A stretch of 64,000 nucleotides of DNA from Oerskovia enterophila (lineage in GTDB: Bacteria; Actinomycetota; Actinomycetes; Actinomycetales; Cellulomonadaceae). Of this stretch, positions 35,325 to 43,835 are shown piece by piece (the first letter of the stretch is position 1; the number at the start of each line of letters is the position of its first letter). The notes beneath the pieces are model-generated. The model searched no databases, was not told the origin of the DNA, and was given only the letters and a program-made list of their open reading frames with translations. The position numbers and the translations under genes were made by a program. The DNA is taken from assembly GCF_001692445.1 (NCBI RefSeq), contig NZ_MAQA01000022.1, positions 1 to 64,000 on the forward strand. The letters run 5' to 3'.

Positions 35325-35838
35325 AAACGCTCCTGGGGGGTTTCCTGGGGGCTACCGGGGGATTCTGAGGGTGAGCTCAGGGCAGGGTCAGCAGTCGTAC
35401 TCCTGACGCTATGACCAATCTGCACCATCGGCGAGGCAGGGAAGCGCCAAAACTCTCGGGAAACGACAGTTTGTGAGAACCTTCACAAGGTCCGGATCGG
35501 GACCTTGGTCCTCTGGACGACACGGCACCCGACCCTGTACCTGCCCATCTGATCGACCTCGGCTGTGCGATACTTGACCAAGCCGGGGGGACCACATCTC
35601 CCACTGGCCCAGTACGTGCTCGTCGCAACCGCGATCCGCGGCTCGCGGAGCGCCGCCGACCGGGATGAATGGCCCGGACGGCGAGGCGCCCCCCGCCGCT
35701 CGCCCTTGCTCGAGCCGCCACCGCCGACTTCCGTCGCGGGGACGACAGCGCTGTGATGCGCACGCCCCGGCCGACGACTACCGCCCGAGGGGCCGCACGA
35801 TGTGGGGGCGATCCTTCGGGGTACCAGGAGCGCATCGC
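35325..35838. other. 514-bp divergent intergenic region cydA–rne
   Basis: This is the only stretch above 300 bases without a gene. It holds a Rex-type operator (35471–35488), a possible minus-strand -10 box TAGCGT (35406–35411) about 82 bases before the cydA start, and a GATACT element near 35568 that could serve rne, leaving an rne leader of roughly 260 bases. No small gene with coding-type codon use was seen. Confidence 0.6.
35471..35488. promoter_or_regulatory. Rex-type operator upstream of cydABDC
   Basis: TTGTGA-GAACCT-TCACAA is a perfect 6+6 dyad with a 6-base spacer and matches the actinobacterial Rex operator consensus (TTGTGAAnnnnTTCACAA, known from Streptomyces cydABCD and nuo/atp control). 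Rex releases DNA when NADH/NAD+ rises, so cyd genes should be induced when respiration is limited. The rex gene itself is not in this window. Confidence 0.85.
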
Positions 35839-38800
35839 GTGACCCTCGACAACACCCCTGACACGACGAGCTCGTCGAACGGTCAGGACGCAGCACCCGC
35901 CAAGAAGCCGGCCCGACGACGGGTCACTCGCACCACGGCGGCCCCCGGCACCCCGGACGCACCGTCCGCAGCCCAGATCACCCTCCCTGCCGTCACGTCG
36001 CCCGCTCAGCCGCCCGCGGCGAACCCCTCTGCGCCCACGGGCTCGCTCGGCATCGAGCTGCCCACGGCCGAGGCCGCGCCGCGCCGCTCGCGCCGTGTCG
36101 TACGACCGACCACCACGCCGGTCGAGGCGCCCGCCGCTCCAGCGACCGCGGAGCCGGTCGCCGAGAAGGCTCCCGCGCAGGAGCCGGTCGTCGAGAAGCC
36201 TGCCGCCGAGAAGGCCGTGTCTGCCCCCGCCGTGCAGGACGCCCCGCCCGCAGCCCCGCGTCGCGGCGGCAAGCGCGGCGCCGCAGCCCGTGCCGCCGCC
36301 GACGCGCCCGTGCTGGACGTGCTGTCCGAGCTCGGCCTGGCGCCCGCCGCAGAGCAGGACGCCCCGGCCGAGAAGCCGGCCCGCGCCCGTCGGACCCGCA
36401 AGCCTGCCGCGGAGGCCGCCGTCACCGAGGCGGTTACCCCTGTCGAGCCCCCGGCCCCCGAGGTCACTGCTCCCACCGAGCCCGACGCTCCCACCGAGCC
36501 CGCCGCACCGCGGGCCGCCACGCGTCGCCGGGCGACGCGTTCGAGCGCTGTCGAGGCGGCCCCGGTCGAGGCGCCCGCCGCCGTCGAGGAGCCGGCCGAG
36601 GCCGCGCCGGTCGAGAAGGCCCCGGCCAAGCGTCGCCGTGCGACCTCGAAGACGGCCACGACCGCCGCGCCGGCCGAGGCCGTTGCCCCGGTCTCCGAGG
36701 CCCCGGCTGCCGAGGCTCCGGCCGAGCCCGCCGCGCCCAAGGTCCGCTCGCGCCGCGTCAACAAGGTCTCCGCGGCCCAGGCTGCTCAGGCCGCTGCCGC
36801 TCCCGAGGCCCCCGCCACGGAGTCCGCTCCCGCGCCGTCGACCGCGTCGACCGGCGGCGGCTCCGCGACGCCGCGCCTCGCGACGACCGCGCTGCTCTTC
36901 CAGGCTCCCGACCCCGCCGCTGCGCCTCGTCGCTCGCGTCGCGTCGTGCGCCCCACGACGTCCCCGTTCGCGGCGGACGCCATGCCGAGCTTCGCCACGC
37001 CGACCGCCCGGACCCCCGAGGAGCCCGCGGCCCCGGCCGAGGCCCCAGCGGCTCGCGTCGAGCCGGCTCGCCGGGCCCCGGTCGCCGAGCAGGCTCCCGA
37101 GCCCGCCGTCGAGCAGCGGACGGAGGCTCCGGCGCGCACCCGCGGCGGACGCGGACGTTCTGCCCGTCGTGGCGCGGGGGCTCCCGCGTCGGCAGGCAGC
37201 ACCGCAGCTCCGACCACCCAGCCCGCAGCCGAGGCAGCACCGGTCGCCGCACCCGAGGTGGCCCCGGCCGCTGCGGAGATCGTGCTCGTGGGCGCGGACC
37301 TCGCCGCGGTCGAGGAGATCGAGCTGATCGAAGCAGAGCTCGTCGCCGAGGGCGTCGAGATCCCGGCCGACGCGCTCGAGCTGGACGACCTCGACCTCGT
37401 GGTCGAGGGTGACGACGTCGCCGAGCTCGCACCCGCCTCCGACGTCGAGGAGGACGACGCGCCGCGTCGCCGTCGTCGCCGCGGTGGACGCGGCCGCCGT
37501 TCGCGCGGTGGCGAGTCGCGAGCCGACGGCACCGAAGGCTCTGACGGTGACGAGTACGGGGACGACGAGTCCTCGCACGAGCAGCAGGCGTCGTCCACCG
37601 ACGCGACCGACGCGGCCGAGCCCTCGGTCGAGGCCGAGGACCAGCACGACGAGCACACCGACGAGCACGACGGCGAGGAGGGTGCCGGTTCGAGCCGTCG
37701 CCGTCGTCGTCGCCGCCGTGGCGGTCGCCCCGAGTCGGGCGACAGCGCGGGCGTCACGGTGACGACCTCGTCGTCGAGCCGCACGCGGACCCGCGAGCGC
37801 AGCAGCAGCGTGTCCGACGAGGTGACCGCGCTCAAGGGCTCGACGCGCCTCGAGGCCAAGCGCCAGCGCCGTCGCGAGGGCCGCGACGCGGGCCGCCGCC
37901 GCCAGATCATCACCGAGGCCGAGTTCCTCGCGCGCCGCGAGTCGGTCGAGCGGGCGATGGTCGTGCGCGAGAAGAACGGTCGCACGCAGATCGCGGTGCT
38001 CGAGGACGGCGTGCTCGTCGAGCACTACGTCTCGCAGCAGTCGCAGGTCTCGATGGCCGGCAACGTCTACCTGGGCCGTGTCCAGAACGTGCTGCCCTCC
38101 ATGGAGGCCGCGTTCATCGACGTGGGCAAGGGCCGCAACGCGGTCCTGTACGCCGGTGAGGTCAACTGGGACGCGGTCGGCCTGGACGGCCAGCCGCGCC
38201 GCATCGAGCAGGCGCTCAAGTCGGGCGACTCGGTGCTCGTGCAGGTCACCAAGGACCCGATCGGCCACAAGGGTGCGCGCCTCACGTCGCAGATCACCCT
38301 CGCCGGCCGCTACCTCGTGTTCGTCCCCGGCGGCGGCATGACGGGCATCTCGCGCAAGCTCCCGGACACCGAGCGCGCGCGCCTCAAGAAGATCCTCCGC
38401 GAGATCGTCCCCGAGGGCTCGGGCGTCATCGTCCGCACCGCCGCCGAGGGGGCGAGCGAGGACGAGCTGCGCGCCGACGTCGAGCGCCTGCAGGGCCAGT
38501 GGGAGGCGATCGAGAAGAAGTCGAAGTCGGCCTCTGCCCCGGCGCTGCTCCAGGGCGAGCCCGACCTCGCGATCCGCGTCGTCCGCGACATCTTCAACGA
38601 CGACTTCAGCTCGCTCGTGGTCTCGGGCGACAACGCCTGGAACGAGATCTCGAGCTACGTCGCCGAGCTCGCGCCGGACCTCAAGGAGCGCGTCTCGCGC
38701 TGGACGTCGGAGAAGGACGCCTTCTCGGCGCACCGCGTCGACGAGCAGCTCGCCAAGGGCATGGACCGCAAGGTCTGGCTGCCCTCGGGCGGTTCGCTCG

Positions 38801-39771
38801 TGATCGACCGCACCGAGGCCATGACGGTCGTCGACGTCAACACGGGCAAGTTCACCGGTTCCGGTGGCACGCTCGAGGAGACCGTGACGCGCAACAACCT
38901 CGAGGCCGCCGAGGAGATCGTCCGCCAGCTCCGTCTGCGCGACATCGGCGGCATCATCGTCATCGACTTCATCGACATGGTGCTCGAGTCCAACCGTGAC
39001 CTCGTGCTCCGTCGCCTCGTCGAGTGCCTGGGCCGTGACCGGACCAAGCACCAGGTCGCCGAGGTCACCTCGCTCGGCCTGGTCCAGATGACCCGCAAGC
39101 GCGTGGGGCAGGGCCTGGTCGAGGCGTTCAGCGAGACCTGCGACCACTGCAACGGTCGCGGTTTCATCGTGCACACCGATCCGATCGAGAAGTCGGGCGG
39201 CTCGAACAACGGCGGCGGGCAGCAGCACCAGCACGCTCCGGCGCCTGCCGTTCCGGCAGCGGAGGAGCCCGCCGCAGAGGCGGAGGGCTCGCGGTCGCGC
39301 TCGCGCCGCAAGCGTGTGACCAAGGAGAGCACACCGGTCGCCGCGGCTCCCGCGGTGCCGGTCCTGCCCGAGGTCACGTCGGAGGCCCGCGAGGCCGTCA
39401 AGGCCACGCTCGCGACGATCGCCGCAGCAGCGGCGCACGCCCACGAGCACGAGCACGACGGCGTCGCACCGGTCGAGGAGACCGTCACCTCGGAGGTCAT
39501 CACCGAGGCCGAGGCCGAGACCGAGGTCGTGGGCGTCGAGACCGTCCTGACGGACGTCGAGGCCGTGCAGGGCGCCCCGGAGGTCGCCGACGAGGGCCAG
39601 TTTCCGGTCTCGGGAGCAGAGTCCGGAGCGGCAGTCGAGCCTGGAACGACAGTGGAGGCTGACGCCGAGCCGGCCACCGCTGGCGACGAGGCTGCTGGGG
39701 AGCCTGCGCCGACGGCTGGGCTGAACGACGAGGAGACGGTCGCGGACGACGAGTCGCGCGACGACTCCTGA
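35839..39771 (+). CDS. rne: Ribonuclease E/G family endoribonuclease
   Basis: This 1310-aa enzyme processes rRNA/tRNA precursors and starts mRNA decay. Residues 1–640 are Ala/Pro/Glu-rich with Arg patches; the segment APRRSRRVVRPTT occurs twice (about 77–89 and 358–370) and a poly-Arg block RRRRRRGGRGRRS lies near 540. The catalytic core follows: S1 domain with GNVYLGRVQNVLPSMEAAFIDVGKGRNAVLYAGEV, the 5'-sensor region, DNase-I-like motif VVDVNTGKFTG and VIDFID (Mg-binding Asp), and the zinc-link CDHCNGRGF. An acidic His/Glu/Ala-rich tail ends it. GTG 35839 has AGGAG at 8 bases; ATG 35800 in the same frame also has a purine-rich element. Usual downstream neighbours rplU-rpmA-obgE are absent. 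Confidence 0.93.
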   Translation: MTLDNTPDTTSSSNGQDAAPAKKPARRRVTRTTAAPGTPDAPSAAQITLPAVTSPAQPPAANPSAPTGSLGIELPTAEAAPRRSRRVVRPTTTPVEAPAAPATAEPVAEKAPAQEPVVEKPAAEKAVSAPAVQDAPPAAPRRGGKRGAAARAAADAPVLDVLSELGLAPAAEQDAPAEKPARARRTRKPAAEAAVTEAVTPVEPPAPEVTAPTEPDAPTEPAAPRAATRRRATRSSAVEAAPVEAPAAVEEPAEAAPVEKAPAKRRRATSKTATTAAPAEAVAPVSEAPAAEAPAEPAAPKVRSRRVNKVSAAQAAQAAAAPEAPATESAPAPSTASTGGGSATPRLATTALLFQAPDPAAAPRRSRRVVRPTTSPFAADAMPSFATPTARTPEEPAAPAEAPAARVEPARRAPVAEQAPEPAVEQRTEAPARTRGGRGRSARRGAGAPASAGSTAAPTTQPAAEAAPVAAPEVAPAAAEIVLVGADLAAVEEIELIEAELVAEGVEIPADALELDDLDLVVEGDDVAELAPASDVEEDDAPRRRRRRGGRGRRSRGGESRADGTEGSDGDEYGDDESSHEQQASSTDATDAAEPSVEAEDQHDEHTDEHDGEEGAGSSRRRRRRRRGGRPESGDSAGVTVTTSSSSRTRTRERSSSVSDEVTALKGSTRLEAKRQRRREGRDAGRRRQIITEAEFLARRESVERAMVVREKNGRTQIAVLEDGVLVEHYVSQQSQVSMAGNVYLGRVQNVLPSMEAAFIDVGKGRNAVLYAGEVNWDAVGLDGQPRRIEQALKSGDSVLVQVTKDPIGHKGARLTSQITLAGRYLVFVPGGGMTGISRKLPDTERARLKKILREIVPEGSGVIVRTAAEGASEDELRADVERLQGQWEAIEKKSKSASAPALLQGEPDLAIRVVRDIFNDDFSSLVVSGDNAWNEISSYVAELAPDLKERVSRWTSEKDAFSAHRVDEQLAKGMDRKVWLPSGGSLVIDRTEAMTVVDVNTGKFTGSGGTLEETVTRNNLEAAEEIVRQLRLRDIGGIIVIDFIDMVLESNRDLVLRRLVECLGRDRTKHQVAEVTSLGLVQMTRKRVGQGLVEAFSETCDHCNGRGFIVHTDPIEKSGGSNNGGGQQHQHAPAPAVPAAEEPAAEAEGSRSRSRRKRVTKESTPVAAAPAVPVLPEVTSEAREAVKATLATIAAAAAHAHEHEHDGVAPVEETVTSEVITEAEAETEVVGVETVLTDVEAVQGAPEVADEGQFPVSGAESGAAVEPGTTVEADAEPATAGDEAAGEPAPTAGLNDEETVADDESRDDS

Positions 39772-39786
39772 CCTGCTGAAGGACAC

Positions 39787-40371
39787 GTGACGGCGAGGGA
39801 CCCGCGGGTGCCGGTCTACGGCGTCGGGCATGCTGCCCGGCTCCGAGGCTGGCGGCCCGCGGACCTCGCCGTCTTCCGTGAGTGGCTGCGGCCCCATCAC
39901 GAGTGGCACGACTGGGACGGGCCGTACTACCCCGTGCCCGACGACGCGCAGGCAGACGCCCGCGTCGCGGCCCTGGCTGCGGCCCCTGCCGGGGCGGCGG
40001 ACGGGATGCCGCCTCGGACCGTCGTGGTCGCCGACGCCGACGACCGGTTCGTGGGGACCGTCTCCTGGTACTGGGAGTCGCAGGAGACGTCGTGGGCGCG
40101 CATGGGCGTCGGGGTCTACGACCCGGCCGTCCGTGGGCGGGGGATCGGGCGCGAGGCGCTCGCCCTGTGGACCACCTACCTGTTCCAGGTGACCGACTGG
40201 GGTCGGCTCGACTTCGCGACGTGGTCGGGGAACCTGCCCATGCTGGGGGTCGGACGCAGCCTCGGGTTCGTCGAGGAGGGACGCTTCCGCGATGCGCGGA
40301 TCGTGCGCGGGGAGCGGTACGACGCGGTGGTCATGGGGGTGCTCCGCAGCGAGTGGGAAGCACGCGCCTGA
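39787..40371 (+). CDS. GNAT family N-acetyltransferase (RimJ/RimL-like)
   Basis: The 194-aa product looks like an acetyltransf_3-type enzyme: ARLRGWRPADLAVFREWLRPHHEW at the N-terminus, MGVGVYDPAVRGRGIGREALALWTTYLF (acetyl-CoA loop, VRGRGIG) and LPMLGVGRSLGFVEEGRFRDARIVRGERYDAVVMGVLRSEW, the characteristic end of RimJ/RimL and spermidine acetyltransferases. Substrate unknown. GTG 39787 follows GAAGGA at a normal SD distance, 15 bases after the rne stop, so it may be expressed with rne. Confidence 0.85.
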   Translation: MTARDPRVPVYGVGHAARLRGWRPADLAVFREWLRPHHEWHDWDGPYYPVPDDAQADARVAALAAAPAGAADGMPPRTVVVADADDRFVGTVSWYWESQETSWARMGVGVYDPAVRGRGIGREALALWTTYLFQVTDWGRLDFATWSGNLPMLGVGRSLGFVEEGRFRDARIVRGERYDAVVMGVLRSEWEARA

Positions 40372-40414
40372 CCTTCGGCGGGCCCGTGTCGGACGCCGGT
40401 GCTGTACTGGCCCG

Positions 40415-41047
40415 GTGGAGGACGTGAGGCGGGGACGGGTCGAGGTCATCAGCGGGCCCATGTTCGCGGGCAAGACCGAGGAGCTGCTGCGGCGTGTGCG
40501 CCGTGCGCAGATCGCGGGGCGCCGCGTCGAGGTCGTGCACCACGAGCTCGACGACCGGCGCGGCGAGGGCGTCGTCAGCTCGCACTCCGGTCTGGACATC
40601 CCGTCGCGTCCTGCGGCATCGGCAGCCGAGATCCTGGACCGCCTCGACCCGTCGGTCGAGCTCGTGGCGGTCGACGAGGCCCAGTTCTTCGGGCCGGACC
40701 TCCTCGACGTCGTGCAGCGCGGTGCCGACGGCGGCCTCGTGATGATCGTCGCGGGCCTCGACGTGACGTTCGACGGCCGGCCGTTCGAGCCCATCCCGGC
40801 CCTGGGTGCCCTCGCCGAGCGTGCCGACCGTCTCACGGCCGTCTGCACGGTCTGCGGCGAGGACGCCCCCTTCCACGAGCGCGTCGTCGCCGCCGCGGAC
40901 GGGGACGCCCTGACGGCGGGTGCGGAGCACGTCGGCGGCCTCGAGTCCTACCAGGCGCGGTGCCGGGTCCACTTCTCGGCGGCGCGCTGGCGTACGGGCA
41001 CTCCCGGTGCAGCGGCTCCTGACGACCCGACGGTCACGAGCCGATGA
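40415..41047 (+). CDS. tdk: Thymidine kinase
   Basis: The 210-aa type II thymidine kinase phosphorylates thymidine in the salvage pathway. P-loop GPMFAGKTEELLRRVRRAQ, Walker B-like ELVAVDEAQFFGPDLLD, and the lasso domain with zinc cysteines in CTVCGED and YQARCRVHFS are all present; only three of the usual four cysteines are evident. GTG 40415 or GTG 40424 could be the start, since both lie a few residues before the conserved VEVISGPMFAGKT. Its 3' end overlaps the convergent pcm gene by 14 bases. Confidence 0.92.
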   Translation: MEDVRRGRVEVISGPMFAGKTEELLRRVRRAQIAGRRVEVVHHELDDRRGEGVVSSHSGLDIPSRPAASAAEILDRLDPSVELVAVDEAQFFGPDLLDVVQRGADGGLVMIVAGLDVTFDGRPFEPIPALGALAERADRLTAVCTVCGEDAPFHERVVAAADGDALTAGAEHVGGLESYQARCRVHFSAARWRTGTPGAAAPDDPTVTSR

Positions 41048-41630
41048 GCGGGACAAAGCTGTAGGTGCCGTGCCGGCTCGTGACGGTGCCCGTCAGGTGC
41101 TGCTCGACGAGCACCAGGACGTGCTGCACGGGGATCACGAGGCGCCCGCCGATCGCGACCTGGTCGACCAGCTCCTGCGGCAGGACCTGGGCGGCCGCCG
41201 ACACGAGGATGCGGTCGTAGCCGCCCATCGTCGGGCGCCCCAGGAGTCCCGGCTCTGCGACCTCGATCCGCGCCCAGGACATCGGGTAGCTCGCGAGGTT
41301 GGAGGCCCCCCACTCCGCGAGGTCCGGGTCGATCTCGACCCCCACGACGCTGCCACCCGGGCCGACGAGGTGAGCCAGCAGCGCGGTCGTCCACCCCGAG
41401 CCTGACCCCACGTCCAGCACGCGCGCCCCGCGCGGCACCTGGAGCAGCCGGAGCGTGTCGGCGACAGTCCGTGGCTGCGAGTTCGTCTGCCCGTGCCCGA
41501 TCGGCAAGGGTCGGTCGTCGCGCGCGTACGGGCGCTGGTTGCGCGGCAGGAAGCGCCGCCGGTCGATCGCCGACATCGCTGCTGCGACGTCGCGCGCGGT
41601 GGTCTCTTGAACCCTGTGACCGTTCGGCAC
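41034..41630 (-). CDS. pcm: Protein-L-isoaspartate O-methyltransferase-like protein
   Basis: The 198-aa SAM-dependent methyltransferase has the Pcm fold signatures: AMSAIDRRRFLPRNQRPYARDDRPLPIGHGQTNSQPRTVA (IGHGQTxSQP is diagnostic), VLDVGSGSGWTTALLAHLVG for SAM, VVGVEIDPDLAEWG and YDRILVSAAAQVLPQELVDQVAIGGRLVIPV. It repairs damaged Asp residues in proteins or methylates related carboxylates. GTG 41630 (VPNGHRVQETT) is chosen because the upstream extension is Arg/Pro-rich without family similarity. It overlaps tdk at the 3' end. Confidence 0.88.
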   Translation of the reverse strand: MPNGHRVQETTARDVAAAMSAIDRRRFLPRNQRPYARDDRPLPIGHGQTNSQPRTVADTLRLLQVPRGARVLDVGSGSGWTTALLAHLVGPGGSVVGVEIDPDLAEWGASNLASYPMSWARIEVAEPGLLGRPTMGGYDRILVSAAAQVLPQELVDQVAIGGRLVIPVQHVLVLVEQHLTGTVTSRHGTYSFVPLIGS

Positions 41631-41710
41631 GTCGGATCGCCTCCTCGGGACCTGCTTCCAGGGTAGGACGACGAGGCGCCGGAGGGGCGGGCAGCCGGCC
41701 CGGCGGACGG

Positions 41711-41716
41711 TAGGGT
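41711..41716 (+). promoter_or_regulatory. -10 box (TAGGGT) before the lipoprotein gene
   Basis: TAGGGT ends 7 bases before the ATG at 41724, again a leaderless spacing. Confidence 0.5.
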
Positions 41717-41723
41717 CCCGCAC

Positions 41724-42206
41724 ATGACGGGACGGGCAGCGGGCGGGCGCAGGTCGGCGCGGAGGGGACCGGGTGCGGTCGGTCGGGTGCTCGCAGGAGC
41801 CGTCGTGTGCGCGGTCGGTGCCGGGGTGCTCGTCGGGTGCGGTCCGGGCGCGCCCGAACGACAGCGGGTCGAGTGGATCCTGGTGTCCGAGGAGGGGGCG
41901 TCACTCGACCTCGGGGTCTACGCCGGCGGCAGCACGTGCACCGACGACGAGGGCATCGAGGTCGAGGAGGGCGCGGAGAGCGTCGAGGTCCGGGCGTACG
42001 TGCTCCGCACCAGGGGCCAGTGCAGCGAGGACTTCGGGGTGCGGCAGGTGACGGTCGAGCTCGAGGAACCGCTCGGTGAGCGCGAGCTCGTCGGCTGTGC
42101 CGGCGACGCCGTGCCCGTGAAGGGCTGGGGCTACCCGGACGAGTCCGGCTGTGCCGAGCCGCGACCAGGCCTGGTGCCGGGGGCGATCGACGTGCCGGTC
42201 GGCTGA
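41724..42206 (+). CDS. Putative lipoprotein of unknown function
   Basis: The 160-aa exported protein has an Arg-rich N-terminus with an RRS/RRGP start, a hydrophobic core (VLAGAVVCAVGAGVLV) and a lipobox GVLVGC (Cys about 39). The mature part has five or so cysteines (STCTDD, GQCSED, VGCAGD, SGCAEP), which probably form disulfides, and no domain I recognise. A stand-alone gene between pcm and tRNA-Leu with its own -10 box. Confidence 0.75.
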   Translation: MTGRAAGGRRSARRGPGAVGRVLAGAVVCAVGAGVLVGCGPGAPERQRVEWILVSEEGASLDLGVYAGGSTCTDDEGIEVEEGAESVEVRAYVLRTRGQCSEDFGVRQVTVELEEPLGERELVGCAGDAVPVKGWGYPDESGCAEPRPGLVPGAIDVPVG

Positions 42207-42218
42207 CCTGCACCGACG

Positions 42219-42303
42219 TGGTGCGCGAGGCGGGACTCGAACCCGCACGTCCGAAGACACCAGGACCTAAACCTGGCGCGGCTGCCAATTACGCCACTCG
42301 CGC
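42219..42303 (-). tRNA. tRNA-Leu (anticodon TAG)
   Basis: On the minus strand a class II tRNA folds with acceptor GCGCGAG/CTCGCGC, D-loop AATTGGCAG, anticodon stem CCAGG-TTTAGGT-CCTGG (anticodon TAG), a long variable arm TGTCTTCGGACGT, T arm GCGGG-TTCGAGT-CCCGC and an encoded CCA. The long variable arm and anticodon identify leucine. Confidence 0.97.
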
Positions 42304-42422
42304 GCCCGCACAGTCTACGGGCGTGCGAGGGGTGCGTCGTTCGTCGGCTCGCCGGGTGTGGCACCGGCCCTGACCGGGGCGCTCGGCGACTGCCCCGGAC
42401 GCCCCGGACGCCGACGGGCGGC

Positions 42423-42902
42423 CTACTTCTTGGGGTCGAGGCCCAGGTCGCGGCGCAGCTTGGCGACGTGGCCCGTGGCCTTGACGTTGTACTGCGCGAG
42501 CGCGACCTTGCCCTCGGGGTCGACGACGACGGTCGAGCGGATCACGCCCGTCACGGTCTTGCCGTAGAGCTTCTTCTCGCCCCACGCACCGTAGGCCTCG
42601 AGCGTCGCCCTGGACTCGTCGGACGCGAGGGGGAACGTCAGCAGCTCCTCCTCGGCGAACTTCACGAGCTTGGGCAGCGGGTCCGGCGAGATGCCGACGA
42701 CCTGGTAGCCCGCGCCCTGGAGCGAGGCGAGGGAGTCGCGGAAGTCGCACGCCTCCTTGGTGCAGCCGGGCGTCGACGCGGCCGGGTAGAAGTAGACGAT
42801 CACGGAGCTGCCGCGCAGCTCGGAGAGCGTCACGGAGCCGCCGTCGGCGGTCGGGAGGGTGAAGTCGGGGGCGTCGTCTCCGACGGCAAGGCGCGTGCTC
42901 AT
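42423..42902 (-). CDS. bcp: Peroxiredoxin, Bcp type (thioredoxin-dependent thiol peroxidase)
   Basis: The 159-aa cytoplasmic peroxiredoxin reduces hydrogen peroxide and organic peroxides. VGDDAPDFTLPTADGG is the family start. The active site is YFYPAASTPGCTKEACDFRD, with the peroxidatic Cys in TPGCT and a second Cys five residues on (CTKEAC), as in atypical 2-Cys Bcp proteins. LVKFAEEELLTFPLASD and the KATGHVAKLRRDL end also fit. The ATG at 42902 has a GAGGAG SD. A TACGCT -10 element about 40 bases upstream suggests a normal leadered mRNA. Confidence 0.93.
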   Translation of the reverse strand: MSTRLAVGDDAPDFTLPTADGGSVTLSELRGSSVIVYFYPAASTPGCTKEACDFRDSLASLQGAGYQVVGISPDPLPKLVKFAEEELLTFPLASDESRATLEAYGAWGEKKLYGKTVTGVIRSTVVVDPEGKVALAQYNVKATGHVAKLRRDLGLDPKK

Positions 42903-42953
42903 GGGACTCCTCGGGAAGCGTTCACGGATCCCTCCGAGCGTAGAGGACACCGG

Positions 42954-42959
42954 TAGCGT
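42954..42959 (+). promoter_or_regulatory. -10 box (TAGCGT) of the GroES-like gene
   Basis: TAGCGT ends 7 bases before GTG 42967, which supports that codon over the nearer in-frame GTGs at 42958 and 42961. Confidence 0.5.
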
Positions 42960-42966
42960 GGTGGGC

Positions 42967-43389
42967 GTGAGCACGACGAACCCCAGCACCAGCGACAGCC
43001 CGGCGCCCGAGCCGGCCCCCACCCCGCGCGAGCGCGCCTCCGGGAGCCCGGCGGCGCCGTCGGGCAGCACGCCCGAGCGCCTGCCGCTGCGCATGCTGCA
43101 CGACCGCCTCCTCGTCCTGCCCGAGGTCGACGCGTCCGAGCGGCAGTCGTCCGCGGGGCTCGTGATCCCCGCCACGGCCGTGGGGCCCAAGCGGCTCGCG
43201 TGGGCGCAGGTCGTCGCGACCGGGGAGAACGTCCGGCACGTGCGCCGCGGGGACCGCGTGCTGTTCGACCCCGAGGAGCGCGCCGAGGTAGAGCTGGGCG
43301 GCAAGAGCTACGTGCTGTTGCGCGAGAAGGACGTGAGCGCCGTCTCGCAGCCCGAGGAGAGCGACGGCAAGACCGGGCTGTACCTGTAG
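42967..43389 (+). CDS. GroES-like co-chaperonin family protein
   Basis: The 140-aa product has a 40-residue Pro/Ser/Ala-rich N-terminus, then a GroES-like beta-barrel (LRMLHDRLLVLPEVDASERQSSAGLVIPATAVGPKRLAWAQVVATGENVRHVRRGDRVLFDPEERAEVELGGKSYVLLREKDVSAV). True GroES is about 97 residues and lies beside groEL. Here there is no groEL, and the mobile loop reads ASERQSSAGLVIP rather than the canonical EEKTxGGIVLP-like sequence. Actinobacteria often carry such a second GroES-like gene. Whether it works with GroEL is unknown. Confidence 0.8.
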   Translation: MSTTNPSTSDSPAPEPAPTPRERASGSPAAPSGSTPERLPLRMLHDRLLVLPEVDASERQSSAGLVIPATAVGPKRLAWAQVVATGENVRHVRRGDRVLFDPEERAEVELGGKSYVLLREKDVSAVSQPEESDGKTGLYL

Positions 43390-43406
43390 GTCCGGGGGCG
43401 AGGAGA

Positions 43407-43462
43407 GGCCGGGCGACCCTGCACGAGGGCGGTTGTCGTGCAGGTCACAGGCCCGCCCGGCC
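43407..43462 (+). terminator. Two-part hairpin after the GroES-like gene
   Basis: GGCCGGGC (43407–43414) pairs with GCCCGGCC (43455–43462), and inside it CCTGCACGA (43418–43426) pairs with TCGTGCAGG (43436–43444). Confidence 0.65.
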
Positions 43463-43469
43463 TCCTGAT

Positions 43470-43498
43470 TTGTCTCTACCGGGCCTGTTCAGTAGTGT
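43470..43498 (+). promoter_or_regulatory. Promoter of the tRNA-Lys pair
   Basis: TTGTCT (-35, 43470–43475), a 17-base spacer and TAGTGT (-10, 43493–43498) would start transcription about 4 bases before the first tRNA-Lys. Confidence 0.6.
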
Positions 43499-43508
43499 TT
43501 CTTCTCGC

Positions 43509-43584
<76 letters not shown>

Positions 43585-43647
43585 CGATCACGGCCCCGGA
43601 GACGGGGTCGTCGTGACGTCCGACCAGCACCACCCAGCAGCACCAGC

Positions 43648-43723
<76 letters not shown>

Positions 43724-43725
43724 CA

Positions 43726-43766
43726 CGAAGGCCCCTCACCTGCGGAGACGCGGGGAGGGGCCTTCG
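43726..43766 (+). terminator. Terminator of the tRNA-Lys unit
   Basis: CGAAGGCCCCTC (43726–43737) pairs perfectly with GAGGGGCCTTCG (43755–43766), directly after the second tRNA. Confidence 0.75.
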
Positions 43767-43835
43767 GCGTTCCCGCCCGCCGCCGCGCGGCCGGCCCCCT
43801 CACGCCCTTCCTTGCAGGCCGCTGGTGAGACACGT

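Noticed and set aside
36000-37800. A CRISPR-like or satellite repeat within the rne 5' half
   Set aside because: The repeats are degenerate codons of an Ala/Pro/Glu/Arg-rich protein segment, not evenly spaced identical units.
35377-40848. A minus-strand open frame of more than 1,800 codons opposite rne and tdk
   Set aside because: It mirrors the repetitive GC-rich rne gene. Long open frames opposite such sequence are expected, and nothing in the product is recognisable.
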